From positions 1,860,001 to 1,924,000 of the forward strand of contig NZ_CP076547.1 in NCBI RefSeq assembly GCF_018889995.1: DNA of 64,000 nt, written 5' to 3'. The notes below the pieces were generated by a model that worked only from the letters and a program-made list of their open reading frames with translations, was not told the origin of the DNA and made no database searches. This document shows, in pieces, positions 31,089 through 39,658 of this stretch. How positions within the stretch are numbered: the stretch's first letter is position 1; every line of letters starts with the position of its first letter. The position numbers and the translations under genes were made by a program. Source of the stretch: Subtercola sp. PAMC28395 (GTDB lineage: Bacteria; Actinomycetota; Actinomycetes; Actinomycetales; Microbacteriaceae).

Positions 31089-31538
31089 ATGCCATCAACG
31101 TTCTCGATGAAAGCGATGGAATCCTCCCACCGCTTCGTGCAATGGATCACGCGGGGCCGCGTCGGCTGGTCGATCAACCAGATGCCGGTGATCGAGCTGA
31201 CGACCATCGGGCGTCGCAGTGGCGAGAAACGGGCCACGATGCTGACGTCACCGTTTCACGAGGGTGACCTCTACGTCGTGGTCGCCTCGCGTGGTGGCGA
31301 CGACAGGCATCCGGCCTGGTTCCTGAATCTCGAGAGCAACCCGAACGTCGACGTGGTGATCGGGGGAGCACCATCGAAGCCGATGAATGCCCGTGCGGCC
31401 ACTTCTGACGAACGCGCGCGCCTGTGGCCGATCATCACGAAACGCTATGCCAACTACGCGGGTTACCAGACGAAGACGGTACGCGAGATTCCGCTCGTCA
31501 TGCTCGAGCCCAGGATCAGCGACCCTGCCGCAGGCTGA
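31089..31538 (+). CDS. Deazaflavin (F420)-dependent nitroreductase family protein (Ddn-like)
   Basis: This 149-residue single-domain split-barrel protein has the family landmarks LTTIGRRSGEKRAT, the phosphate-binding SRGGDDRHPAW and NLESNPNV. Homologues use reduced F420 to reduce quinones or nitro compounds; membership alone does not give the substrate. Together with the LLM-class gene at 59841-60767 it suggests that the organism makes F420. It lies 11 bases after the isochorismatase-family gene. Confidence 0.88.
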   Translation: MPSTFSMKAMESSHRFVQWITRGRVGWSINQMPVIELTTIGRRSGEKRATMLTSPFHEGDLYVVVASRGGDDRHPAWFLNLESNPNVDVVIGGAPSKPMNARAATSDERARLWPIITKRYANYAGYQTKTVREIPLVMLEPRISDPAAG

Positions 31539-31629
31539 GCCGGAGCGATTCTGTCAGGGTTCTCAGAAACCGTTCGGCACAATGACCTAGATTGACACTT
31601 CGACCGCACAACGGAGGAGAGTCAGCGCG

Positions 31630-32289
31630 ATGGGATTTCTGGACCGACTGTTGGGGCGAGCCGAAGAGCCTACCAGGGTGAACAACCCGGCCACGCCTGC
31701 CGCGAAATCAGCCGATGAGATCGCCGTCGAACGGTACCGCTACCTGCTTCGCACGGCACCACCCGAAACCATCGAGCAGGTGCACGCCGAGGCATTCGCC
31801 AAGCTCACCCCGGCCCAGCGCGACATCATCTTCACCGAACTGACGACCGCTGCGCAGATCGGAGACGCGCCTGCTTCGGCATCGCCCGAAGCCCTGGCGC
31901 GCTCTGCGACCCGCTCAGAGATCAGGCAGCCAGGGGTTCTCGAACGAACGCTCTCTGGTTCTCAGTCAGGTCTGGGCGGGGGCATGGGGTTCGGCGGAAT
32001 GTTCGCGAGTTCGCTGCTCGGTTCGGTGGCGGGCTTCGTGATCGGATCGGCCATCGCGCAGGCCTTCATCCCCGATTCGATCGGTACCGACCAGGGTGCA
32101 GACGCCTCTCAGGCTTCCGACTCAGCGTCTGACCAGCAGTCGGGTGCATCCGACCCTCCTGCAGATTCCTCTGCCCAGGCCGATACCGTGTCCGCCGACG
32201 GCGGGTCAGACGGTTTCGGCGGCGGCGACGTCGGTGGTGGCTTCTCCGATTCGGGTTTCGGCTCGGACTTCGGAGATTTCGGGTTCTGA
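31630..32289 (+). CDS. Glycine-rich protein with one hydrophobic segment, function unknown
   Basis: I do not recognise a characterised family in this 219-residue protein. Residues 1-85 are a soluble helical region containing YRYLLRTAPPETIEQVH and LTPAQRDIIF; residues 110-145 form a Gly-rich hydrophobic hairpin-like stretch; the tail (150-219) is acidic and Ser/Gly/Phe-rich, ending in GFGSDFGDFGF-like repeats. Related actinobacterial proteins are often mislabelled cation-transporting ATPase, but no P-type ATPase motif exists. A strong GGAGGAG precedes ATG 31630 and a TAGATT hexamer lies at 31589-31594. It ends 5 bases before the convergent lipoprotein gene. Confidence 0.7.
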   Translation: MGFLDRLLGRAEEPTRVNNPATPAAKSADEIAVERYRYLLRTAPPETIEQVHAEAFAKLTPAQRDIIFTELTTAAQIGDAPASASPEALARSATRSEIRQPGVLERTLSGSQSGLGGGMGFGGMFASSLLGSVAGFVIGSAIAQAFIPDSIGTDQGADASQASDSASDQQSGASDPPADSSAQADTVSADGGSDGFGGGDVGGGFSDSGFGSDFGDFGF

Positions 32290-32294
32290 CCCGA

Positions 32295-32846
32295 TCAGAG
32301 CCGCGAGACCATGGTCGCCATAGCCGTCTGGAGCGCAGCGGTGTTCTCCGAGGGGTCGTTGAGCAGCACAATGCTCAGCGAAAGCCACGTCGAACCCACT
32401 CTTGCGAAGATCGCGTTGTCTTCGGCGTGGGCCTCATCGCCGAGACCGGGAACATCAGTGAAAGTGTGGCCGAGCGTCACATCGATGTCATAGGTCTTCT
32501 TCGCGCCATCGCCCGCGTAGGCATTGACCTGCGCCGTGGGCCCCGTGGTCGGCGAATTGTAGGTGCACGACGGGTTATCGGGGTTACCGGCGTCGGGAGT
32601 GTCCAGCGGGGTACCGACCAGGGTTTCGGCGCTCTGTTGGTCGATCAGCGTGCAGACGTCGACGATCTTCGCGAGCGGTTGGGCCGATGGTGTCGGCGTC
32701 TGCTCTGCCGCAGCGGCGGCCGTGGTCGCGGCAGGCAGGGATTGCTGTTGAGACAGTGTGGGGGTGGTCGAGCATCCTGACACGGCAGACACTGCAGCTG
32801 CCAACAGTGCTCCTGCGAGGATGATCGGGGTTCGACGGTGGCGCAC
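32295..32846 (-). CDS. DUF3558-type lipoprotein
   Basis: The 183-residue protein has a signal peptide with the lipobox AVSGC (Cys25), a Thr/Ala/Pro-rich spacer (27-58), then a domain starting VDVCTLIDQQSAETLVG and containing a second Cys in SCTYNS, which is the DUF3558 pattern and implies one disulfide. It would be anchored on the outer face of the membrane; its function is unknown. The GTG start sits 4 bases after AGGAGGAG, which overlaps the stop codon of the upstream lipoprotein gene, so the pair is translationally coupled. Confidence 0.85.
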   Translation of the reverse strand: MRHRRTPIILAGALLAAAVSAVSGCSTTPTLSQQQSLPAATTAAAAAEQTPTPSAQPLAKIVDVCTLIDQQSAETLVGTPLDTPDAGNPDNPSCTYNSPTTGPTAQVNAYAGDGAKKTYDIDVTLGHTFTDVPGLGDEAHAEDNAIFARVGSTWLSLSIVLLNDPSENTAALQTAMATMVSRL

Positions 32847-32854
32847 GGCTCCTC

Positions 32855-34288
32855 CTATTTCTTGCAGATCTTCGAGTCAGGTTCGACGACGGCCCGGTCG
32901 AAGAAATTCTTCGCCGGACCTGCGATACCGCCCGAACTGGCGATCGGGGTCGAGTTGAAGTGCTTCAGAAAGAAGTTGATCAATGCGGTCACGGGTTTGG
33001 GAATGTCGTAACCGACGCCGTAGTCGCCCCACAGGTCGAGTTGGGCGCCGCGGCACACAATGCTGCCCGTTGCGAGGGCTGAACCCAGAGTGAGCCCCAG
33101 AGTTGCCGTGAGCGTGAAGTACACCCCTGCCTTGAAACCGTAGGCACCGAGGCCGATGGTGAATTTCACATGGTCGTCGAAGGCGATGCCGTTGACACCC
33201 ACCGACAGGATCTTCGCAGAATCGAGGATGCTCGTCTTCACTTGGGGGTCTGACACGAAGCTCGGCGTGAATGTCTTGTTCGAGTAGTCGAATCCCAGGT
33301 CGCCCGAGAACGAGTACTCCCCGTTCGCACTGATGTACGCCGTCTTTGCTGAGAACGTCGTCTGCACGTTGAGGTACTGGTTCACCGTCACGGAGAGGGG
33401 CACGCCGAGGATTGTGGCGACAGGAACGGTGAATTCCGCGCTGACAGGGAGTGCGCGGTTGATGTTGGTGAACCCGTCAGGCGAGGTTCCCGCCGCCACC
33501 GCGAGCTTCAGGCCTGCCGCGCCGAGCAGGTGGAAACTCGCATTCGTCACCTCACCTCCGGCGATGTTCAGCGCGAAACTCGCGTGTGGCTGGCTCATTT
33601 CGAGTGCAATCGAGCCCTCGATCTTGATACCGCCCGCGCCATAACTGAAAGCGGCCCCGACGCCCGATTCGCAACAGGTGGATGTCACTCCGAACCCACC
33701 GGCAACCGTTGCCGCGTCTGTTCCGATCCCCGGCACCGTCGGCAGATCGACTCCGGGACGGTACGAGGCCGGTCCGATTCGCGGCGCGCCGTCTTCTGAC
33801 GCGCCCTGGGGGTCAGCCCAAAAGGGTTGCGGCGTCTGGTAGACGATCGCCTTGTCGAGTGAGATGGCCGACGTGGACGCGAACGAGCCATCTTTGATCA
33901 CGTCGGTGATCGTCACCGGGGCAAGGGTGACTGCGAGATCGGCGCCACTTCGGCTGGCATCCACGATACGCCCGACTCCGCGACTGGTCACGAACAAGAC
34001 CTTTCCGGGAGCGAGATCGCCCACTCCCGGCGCGTTGGGGTCGAGCATCCAGGTCAAACCGTCGTCGGAGACGGATTCGACCGCAGCAGCCCCCGCCGCG
34101 ATGACGACGACATCGGGCTGGAACGTTGCACCCTGGCCCGGGATCGGGGTTGAACCGAACGACATCTGCGACGGGCTGTAGGGGTCTTCGGGCTGCACGG
34201 GAGGTTGCGCACTCGTCGAACAGCCGCACGCCGAAATCAGTATCGCGCCGGCCACCAGACCTGCGAGCAGTCTTCGAAGGAGCATCAC
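32855..34288 (-). CDS. Large lipoprotein of unknown function
   Basis: The 477-residue protein has a signal peptide ending in the lipobox ISAC (about residue 21; a CGCS run follows, giving a choice of lipidated Cys). The mature part is Gly/Ser/Thr-rich, probably beta-structured, with regularly spaced short hydrophobic strands, a CC pair near the middle (TSTCCESG) and Cys residues near the C-terminus (IVCRGAQ, DSKICKK). I do not recognise the family. GTG 34288 or the next codon ATG 34285 could start it; AAGGGG lies upstream. The DUF3558 lipoprotein follows after 8 bases, suggesting that the two act together on the cell surface. Confidence 0.75.
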   Translation of the reverse strand: MMLLRRLLAGLVAGAILISACGCSTSAQPPVQPEDPYSPSQMSFGSTPIPGQGATFQPDVVVIAAGAAAVESVSDDGLTWMLDPNAPGVGDLAPGKVLFVTSRGVGRIVDASRSGADLAVTLAPVTITDVIKDGSFASTSAISLDKAIVYQTPQPFWADPQGASEDGAPRIGPASYRPGVDLPTVPGIGTDAATVAGGFGVTSTCCESGVGAAFSYGAGGIKIEGSIALEMSQPHASFALNIAGGEVTNASFHLLGAAGLKLAVAAGTSPDGFTNINRALPVSAEFTVPVATILGVPLSVTVNQYLNVQTTFSAKTAYISANGEYSFSGDLGFDYSNKTFTPSFVSDPQVKTSILDSAKILSVGVNGIAFDDHVKFTIGLGAYGFKAGVYFTLTATLGLTLGSALATGSIVCRGAQLDLWGDYGVGYDIPKPVTALINFFLKHFNSTPIASSGGIAGPAKNFFDRAVVEPDSKICKK

Positions 34289-34442
34289 GTCGCACCCCTT
34301 CGATGCAGCCGCAGAGCCGAAAGGAGAGCTGGGTCTGATCGCCCCAGCGATCAGAAGATATCAGGATTCGACCCTCGGCGAAAGGAGGAATCTCGCAGCC
34401 CACCCACTGCGAACCCGAGGCGGAGGGTCCCGATGCCAGCGG

Positions 34443-35414
34443 TCAATCGTTCGGGTACGTCACGCCCGTCAGCGTCTCCGACATCGACCAGAGCAGTTCT
34501 GCGGGTCGTTCCTTCTCGGCACGTTTGGCGAAATGTGCGAATCCCGGCTCGCCGGTGAGTTCCATGAAGCCAGAGGGCCCGAAGTAGTCGCCACCCAGAG
34601 CTTCGGGGTTCGTAGCCGCGAAGAGTTCCGGGAGCGCGCCCTCCGCCGCCGACTGGGTCATTCCTGGGGCGGCATTCATGCGCCTCATGAAGCCCGATGG
34701 CTTCTCTCTGCCGAGATTGGGGCCTGACGACTGCAGATTCGTGCGACTGAAGCCCGGGTGGGCGGCGACGCTCAGGATCTTCCAGCCGAGCGATGCATTC
34801 CGGCGAGCGAATTCCTTCGCGAACATGAGATTGGCGAGCTTGGACTGGCCGTAGGCGCCCCAGGCGCTGTAGTGGTTCTCTGACTGCAGGTCGTCGAAGT
34901 CGATCCGTCCCATCCAGTGCATGATGCTCGACATCGTGATCACCCGCGCAGAATCCGAGCGCATCAGCGCCGGCAGCAGTCTGCCCGTGAGAGCGAAGTG
35001 CCCCAGGTGGTTCGTGCCGAGCTGCAGTTCGAAACCGTCGTCGGTCAGGGTTCGTTTCGGCACAGCCATCACACCCGCGTTGTTGAAGAGCAGGTCGAGT
35101 GGATGCCCGTCTGCCACGACCTCGGAGGCAAGGCGTTCGACCGACGCGAGGTTGGCGAGGTCGAGGCTTGCAAGAGTGACTGCACCCCGTGCGGGTTGTG
35201 GCGACGCCGCGCTCGCCGCCGATTGCAGCTCGTGGAGGGCCGCTTCGCCCTTCTCCGCGGAACGCGCGGTGATGATCACATCAGCACCGGCCGCGAGCAG
35301 TCGCTTGGCGGTCTCGAACCCCAGGCCCGAGTTTGCCCCGGTCACCAGAGCACGTTTGCCCCTGAGCTCGGGAAGCACGATGTCGAACGGTCTGCGTGAC
35401 GTTTTGCCGGTCAT
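34443..35414 (-). CDS. Short-chain dehydrogenase/reductase (retinol dehydrogenase-like)
   Basis: It is an NAD(P)-dependent SDR of 323 residues. The cofactor motif VTGANSGLG lies near residue 25, NNAGVM follows, catalytic Ser is in ITMSSIMH, and the YxxxK pair is AYGQSK. The long C-terminal region with HPGFSRTNL resembles WW-domain/retinol-dehydrogenase-type SDRs; the substrate is unknown. I chose ATG 35414 because a TACGCT hexamer is 6 bases upstream and the open frame beyond it runs into the divergent acetyltransferase gene. Confidence 0.87.
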   Translation of the reverse strand: MTGKTSRRPFDIVLPELRGKRALVTGANSGLGFETAKRLLAAGADVIITARSAEKGEAALHELQSAASAASPQPARGAVTLASLDLANLASVERLASEVVADGHPLDLLFNNAGVMAVPKRTLTDDGFELQLGTNHLGHFALTGRLLPALMRSDSARVITMSSIMHWMGRIDFDDLQSENHYSAWGAYGQSKLANLMFAKEFARRNASLGWKILSVAAHPGFSRTNLQSSGPNLGREKPSGFMRRMNAAPGMTQSAAEGALPELFAATNPEALGGDYFGPSGFMELTGEPGFAHFAKRAEKERPAELLWSMSETLTGVTYPND

Positions 35415-35420
35415 CCTGCC

Positions 35421-35426
35421 AGCGTA
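35421..35426 (-). promoter_or_regulatory. Candidate -10 hexamer (TACGCT) for the leaderless SDR transcript
   Basis: On the minus strand TACGCT is followed by 6 bases and the ATG at 35414. Only 59 bases separate the two divergent starts. Confidence 0.45.
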
Positions 35427-35461
35427 ATGCGCTGTAGGCTCCCACTCGCTCTCGCTCGCGA

Positions 35462-35467
35462 TACGGT
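35462..35467 (+). promoter_or_regulatory. Candidate -10 hexamer (TACGGT) for the GNAT gene
   Basis: TACGGT is followed by 6 bases and the ATG at 35474. GGGGG lies between, so a leadered start cannot be excluded. Confidence 0.4.
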
Positions 35468-35473
35468 CGGGGG

Positions 35474-35983
35474 ATGAGTATTGTCGTTCGCCCGGTGTCC
35501 GCCACCGATGGAGCCCAACTGCTGAGACTGAACAACGCCGCCGTGCCTGCGGTGAATGAACTCGATGACGCGGCTCTCCGGTCGATCCTCGGGAACAGCC
35601 ATCTCTCGATTGCCGTCGTCGACGAGCGTGACCCTCAGACCGTGCTCGGGTTCGTTGTGACATTCGTGGCCGGTGCTCCTTACGACAGCGAGAACTATCG
35701 CTGGTTCGAGAACCGGTCAGACGACTTTCTCTACGTGGACCGGATCGTCGTGGCAGACGGCCACCGTGGCAGAAAGCTCGGGCAGGTGCTCTACTCGGCG
35801 GTATTCGAGGCGGCTCGGGATGCCCGTCGGCGAGAGGTGTTCTGCGAGGTGAACCTGCAGCCGCCCAACCCGGGCTCGCTCACCTTCCACGGGCGCCTGG
35901 GGTTCACCGAGGTCGGGCAGCAGGCAACGAAGGGCGGCACGGTCGTCGTGTCGCTGATGGCCGCATCGGTCGACTCCGACTGA
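35474..35983 (+). CDS. GNAT family N-acetyltransferase
   Basis: This 169-residue GNAT domain has acetyl-CoA motif A in VDRIVVADGHRGRKLGQVLY (the pyrophosphate loop) and a C-terminal FCEVNLQPPNPGS with GFTEVGQQ, the pattern of the COG3818 subgroup. The acceptor is unknown. It is divergent from the SDR gene, and 34 bases separate its end from the convergent GAP-family gene. Confidence 0.87.
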   Translation: MSIVVRPVSATDGAQLLRLNNAAVPAVNELDDAALRSILGNSHLSIAVVDERDPQTVLGFVVTFVAGAPYDSENYRWFENRSDDFLYVDRIVVADGHRGRKLGQVLYSAVFEAARDARRREVFCEVNLQPPNPGSLTFHGRLGFTEVGQQATKGGTVVVSLMAASVDSD

Positions 35984-36017
35984 GCAGTCTCCGACCGGGC
36001 CAGCAACTACTGGTGCG

Positions 36018-36686
36018 CTAGAGTCGGGCGATCCCGGCGCCGAGGATGACCACTCCGGCCATGATGAGCACAACGCTAGTCACGCTCTGGTTGTTTCGCA
36101 CAATCCATTCCCGGGTCGTGTTGAGGGTGTCTTCCATCTTCTGGCCGAGAAAGATGTAACCGATCACGGGGCCGGCCACGGTGCAGACGCCGACCACGGT
36201 GAAGATGCCGAGAGGGATCAGCGATTCGGCCAGACCCAGCCCGGCGCTGCCGATCTCCACGCCGGCCGCGATCGACAGCAGGAGGTTCTTCGGCCGGAAG
36301 GCGAGAGCGAACCCGACGCCCACCGCGCTGAACAGATTGAGGCGGTTCAGTGCTGACATCCACTTCGGAAGGCTCGGATCAGTCTTACTCTTCGATGTGC
36401 GGTACCACGAGATGCTCGCGTAGACCGTCAAGAGGATTCCCGCGAGGATCTCGACCAGGCCCTGCCAGAACGGCGGGTTCGAGGCGGTCGGCGGCGGAAT
36501 CAGTCGGAAGCCGACGCTCAGCACGCTGACGACGAGGAACACGCCGGCCGTGAAGCCGATCATGAAGGCGATTCCCACCCCGGGGGGAGTGGGTGACAGC
36601 AGAATGAGAATGACAGCGATGATGGGAATGGAGCTGAGCGCGACCGCAAGGGCCAGCGGAAGAATGTGCCCGATTACCCCTGCCAT
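36018..36686 (-). CDS. GAP family (Sap/LysE-like) membrane protein
   Basis: The 222-residue protein has six predicted membrane spans, with the charged middle loop following YRTSK. GAP-family proteins (PF11139) relate to the LysE exporter superfamily and, in mycobacteria, to transport of glycolipids such as sulfolipid and glycopeptidolipid to the surface. The substrate here is not known. ATG 36686 has a TAAACT hexamer 7 bases upstream. Confidence 0.8.
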   Translation of the reverse strand: MAGVIGHILPLALAVALSSIPIIAVILILLSPTPPGVGIAFMIGFTAGVFLVVSVLSVGFRLIPPPTASNPPFWQGLVEILAGILLTVYASISWYRTSKSKTDPSLPKWMSALNRLNLFSAVGVGFALAFRPKNLLLSIAAGVEIGSAGLGLAESLIPLGIFTVVGVCTVAGPVIGYIFLGQKMEDTLNTTREWIVRNNQSVTSVVLIMAGVVILGAGIARL

Positions 36687-36693
36687 ACCGGCT

Positions 36694-36699
36694 AGTTTA
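36694..36699 (-). promoter_or_regulatory. Candidate -10 hexamer (TAAACT) for the GAP-family gene
   Basis: On the minus strand it is followed by 7 bases and the ATG at 36686. Confidence 0.4.
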
Positions 36700-36755
36700 C
36701 GGTCACGCGGGTTCTCGGTACGTCACGGCCCGACGAAGATGTTCTGGGGAGCATT

Positions 36756-36761
36756 TAGGGT
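36756..36761 (+). promoter_or_regulatory. Candidate -10 hexamer (TAGGGT) for the MFS gene
   Basis: It is followed by 6 bases and the ATG at 36768. Confidence 0.4.
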
Positions 36762-36767
36762 GGGTGG

Positions 36768-37976
36768 ATGCACACCACAGCGCCGCCTCGAGAGCGAACG
36801 CGGCCCTGGTTCATGTTGGCACTCGGCCTGTTCGCCCAGGTGGCCGGCACGGTGGCCGTGACCACTCCGGCATTTCTCCTGCCGCTGCTCACCACCGAGC
36901 AAGGACTCTCCCTCGGACAGGCCGGGTTGCTGGTGGCTGCGCCGTCTCTCGGCATGGTTCTCACGCTGATCGCGTGGGGTGCCCTGGCCGATGCGATCGG
37001 CGAACACTGGGTCATCACGGCGGGCCTGGCCGTGACTGCACTCGCTTGCCTCGGTGCGTTCCTGGCGACCGATCTGGTCGTGCTTGCTCTGTTCTTCGCG
37101 CTCGGCGGCATGGGCGCGGCCAGCGCCAACGCTGCCGGTGGTCGCCTCGTTGTGGGCTGGTTCCCGGCCAGACGCCGGGGGTTGGCAATGGGAATCCGGC
37201 AGATGGCACAGCCGTTGGGTGTGGCCGTCGCAGCGCTCGTTATTCCGTCGCTCGCCGCAGCAGGTGGCCTAGGCGAGGCGCTCGTGTTTCCTCTCGCGAT
37301 CACCACCGTCGCAACGCTTCTCTCGGCGCTGTTCATCGTTGACCCGCATCGGCCGCCGGCTGCGGCGGGCGCCACATCTGGGCGGCCCGCGAACCCCTAT
37401 CGAACGAGCGCAGTGCTGTGGCGCATCCATCTCGTGTCAGTGCTTCTGGTGTTTCCGCAATTCGTCGTCTCGACGTTCGCCCTGGTGTGGCTCATCACGG
37501 CCGAGGGATGGAGCCCTCTGGCAGCCGGAATCGTTGTCGGCATTTCGCAGCTGATCGGTGCCGTGGGGCGAATCGTGGTCGGAATCGTCTCTGACCGGAT
37601 GGGAAGCCGAATGAAGCCGTTGCGTGTCGTCGCGGTCGCCGCGAGCCTCTCGATGCTCGCTTTGGCCGCGGCAGATGTTCTGGGGTGGCCGGTCTTGGCT
37701 GCTGTGGTGGTCGTCATGGCCTCGACCATCACCGTTGCCGACAACGGCCTGGCGTTCACGGCGGTGGCGGAATTGGCCGGCGGCCGGTGGTCAGGCAGGG
37801 CCCTCGGCGCCCAGAACACCGCGCAGTTCCTGGCGGCCGCCGCCACAGCTCCGGTCGTGGGTGGGCTGATCGCGCTCGTCGGGTTCGGTGGTGCCTTCGG
37901 GGTGACAGCGATTCTGCCCCTCATCGCCCTCCCATTGGTTCCAATGAGGGACAAAATGAGCGGCAAATCCCTCTAG
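36768..37976 (+). CDS. MFS transporter (CynX/NarK-like)
   Basis: The 402-residue, 12-TM permease has the loop 2-3 signature in WGALADAIGEHW and a second-half counterpart in GIVSDRMGSRMKP. The substrate is unknown. It stands 49 bases upstream of the type III polyketide synthase in the same direction, but that gene has its own promoter-like hexamer, so a role in exporting the polyketide product is possible but not shown. Confidence 0.85.
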   Translation: MHTTAPPRERTRPWFMLALGLFAQVAGTVAVTTPAFLLPLLTTEQGLSLGQAGLLVAAPSLGMVLTLIAWGALADAIGEHWVITAGLAVTALACLGAFLATDLVVLALFFALGGMGAASANAAGGRLVVGWFPARRRGLAMGIRQMAQPLGVAVAALVIPSLAAAGGLGEALVFPLAITTVATLLSALFIVDPHRPPAAAGATSGRPANPYRTSAVLWRIHLVSVLLVFPQFVVSTFALVWLITAEGWSPLAAGIVVGISQLIGAVGRIVVGIVSDRMGSRMKPLRVVAVAASLSMLALAAADVLGWPVLAAVVVVMASTITVADNGLAFTAVAELAGGRWSGRALGAQNTAQFLAAAATAPVVGGLIALVGFGGAFGVTAILPLIALPLVPMRDKMSGKSL

Positions 37977-38013
37977 GCAACATCGGTGGCGAATTCTGTC
38001 TCTCCGCGCGTGG

Positions 38014-38019
38014 TAGCGT
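38014..38019 (+). promoter_or_regulatory. Candidate -10 hexamer (TAGCGT) for the leaderless PKS transcript
   Basis: TAGCGT is followed by GCAAAA and the ATG at 38026, with no ribosome site. It is the likely promoter of the three-gene phenolic-lipid run. Confidence 0.5.
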
Positions 38020-38025
38020 GCAAAA

Positions 38026-39117
38026 ATGCCAAGAATATCGGGAGTTGCCGCAGCCTTTCCCCCTCATTCCTATACTCAGTCTGAAATAACGGAGCTTCTT
38101 GGTCCGATGATCACAGACAACCCGTCCAAGCGAGCGCTGCTCAATCGCCTGCACACCAATAGCAAGGTGAACACCCGTCACCTCGTCATGCCGTACGACT
38201 GGTACAAGAACAGCAGCCTGAACTTCACCCTCACCAACAACACCTTCATCACCGCTGCCGTCGAGCTTGCCGAAGAGGCAACCCTCGGTGCGCTCGCAAA
38301 GGCGTCGTTGAAGCCCGAAGACGTCGACTTCATCGTCTTCACCTCCGTGACAGGCATCTCTGCTCCCTCGGTCGATGCCCTGGTCGCGCTCCGGCTCGGG
38401 TTTCGGCCCGACGTCAAACGCATGCCCATGTTCGGCCTCGGATGCGTCGCCGGAGCGGCGGGAATAGCCCGCCTCAACGACTACCTCCTCGGGCACCCGA
38501 ACGATGTGGCCCTGCTGATCTCTGTGGAGCTCTGCTCGCTCACAGTTCAGCGAGGTGACGATTCCATGGGAAACCTCGTGGCCAGCGGGCTCTTCGGTGA
38601 CGGCTCCGCTGCCGTGGTCATGGTCGGCTCCGAACGGGCGAAGACGCTGCCGGTCACCGGGCCCGACGTGCTCGACACCCGCAGCCGGCTGTACCCGGGA
38701 ACCGAAGATGTGCTCGGCTTCAACCCCGGCGAGAGCGGATTCCGGATCGTGCTGACGGCCGGAGTGGCCGACGTGATCGACGAGCATTTCGATGCTGACG
38801 TGGTGGGATTCCTCGAAGACCACGAACTCGCAGTGTCTGATGTGGGTGTGTGGATGGCTCATCCGGGTGGCCCGCGGGTACTGAATTCCTTTGCGAGTGC
38901 GCTGAGCCTTCCCGACGGCGCCCTCGATGTGAGCTGGGAGTCGATGGGAGCGAAGGGCAACATGTCTTCGGCTTCCATCCTCCACGTGCTGTCGGAGACC
39001 CTCGACAAGCAGAAGTTCACTCCGGGCGACATGGGTATGTTGTTTGCTCTGGGCCCAGGCGTGTGTGCAGAGATCGTGCTCATGAAGTGGCCTGACGACG
39101 ACACCGAGGGGCAGTAG
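38026..39117 (+). CDS. Type III polyketide synthase (alkylresorcinol/alkylpyrone synthase-like, SrsA type)
   Basis: This chalcone-synthase-fold homodimer type of 363 residues condenses malonyl-CoA onto a fatty or branched acyl starter. The triad is complete: Cys140 in FGLGCVAGAAG, His279 in AHPGGPRV and Asn312 in KGNMSSAS. The thiolase fold runs the full length. The two genes that follow encode an ICMT-like methyltransferase and a flavoprotein, the same content and order as srsABC of Streptomyces griseus, where SrsA makes alkylresorcinols and alkylpyrones. By analogy the product is a membrane phenolic lipid. Starter and ring type cannot be read from the sequence. Confidence 0.92.
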   Translation: MPRISGVAAAFPPHSYTQSEITELLGPMITDNPSKRALLNRLHTNSKVNTRHLVMPYDWYKNSSLNFTLTNNTFITAAVELAEEATLGALAKASLKPEDVDFIVFTSVTGISAPSVDALVALRLGFRPDVKRMPMFGLGCVAGAAGIARLNDYLLGHPNDVALLISVELCSLTVQRGDDSMGNLVASGLFGDGSAAVVMVGSERAKTLPVTGPDVLDTRSRLYPGTEDVLGFNPGESGFRIVLTAGVADVIDEHFDADVVGFLEDHELAVSDVGVWMAHPGGPRVLNSFASALSLPDGALDVSWESMGAKGNMSSASILHVLSETLDKQKFTPGDMGMLFALGPGVCAEIVLMKWPDDDTEGQ

Positions 39118-39122
39118 CTCCA

Positions 39123-39656
39123 GTGCTGCTCTACGCTCTGCTGATCTTCGCCACCGGAGGCGAGCGATTCGTCGAGCTCGGAGTCTCCACGCGCAATGCG
39201 GCCTGGGCCTTCGCCAGGGGAGGCGTCGAGTTCGGCAGGCGACACTTTCCGTTCATGGTGATCCTGCACACGAGCATGTTGGTGGCGTGCCTCGCCGAGG
39301 TGTTCCTGCTCCAGCGCGAGTTCACGCCGTGGCTCGGCTACCCGATGCTGGTGATCGCTCTCGCTTCGCAGGGGCTTCGCTGGTGGTGCATCGGCACCCT
39401 CGGTAAGCGGTGGAACACCAGGGTGATCGTCGTGCCCGGCCTGCCTCTCGTGGACCGGGGCCCCTACCGCTGGTTCCGGCACCCGAACTATGTGGCGGTG
39501 ATCGCCGAGGGTATCGCGCTGCCCCTGGTCTACAACGCGTGGATCACGGCCCTGGTCTTCACCGTGGTCAACCTCGTCCTGCTCCTTCGGTTTCGCATCC
39601 CCGTCGAAGAACGCGCGCTGGCGTACGGTCTTGCCAGGGCCGGAGTGACGGGCTGA
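39123..39656 (+). CDS. ICMT-like methyltransferase (SrsB type)
   Basis: The 177-residue integral membrane protein has about five hydrophobic spans and the ICMT motif RHPNYVAVIAEG (about 117-128) followed by the C-terminal E-E-R signature (VEERAL). In S. griseus SrsB O-methylates the phenolic lipid made by the neighbouring type III PKS; isoprenylcysteine itself is not expected in bacteria. GTG 39123 begins 5 bases after the PKS stop, so the genes are coupled. The flavoprotein starts 2 bases after its end. Confidence 0.87.
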   Translation: MLLYALLIFATGGERFVELGVSTRNAAWAFARGGVEFGRRHFPFMVILHTSMLVACLAEVFLLQREFTPWLGYPMLVIALASQGLRWWCIGTLGKRWNTRVIVVPGLPLVDRGPYRWFRHPNYVAVIAEGIALPLVYNAWITALVFTVVNLVLLLRFRIPVEERALAYGLARAGVTG

Positions 39657-39658
39657 CG

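Noticed and set aside
34289..34442. Possible small gene in the gap between the SDR gene and the lipoprotein gene
   Set aside because: No frame with a plausible start and protein-like composition; I see only upstream sequence for the lipoprotein.
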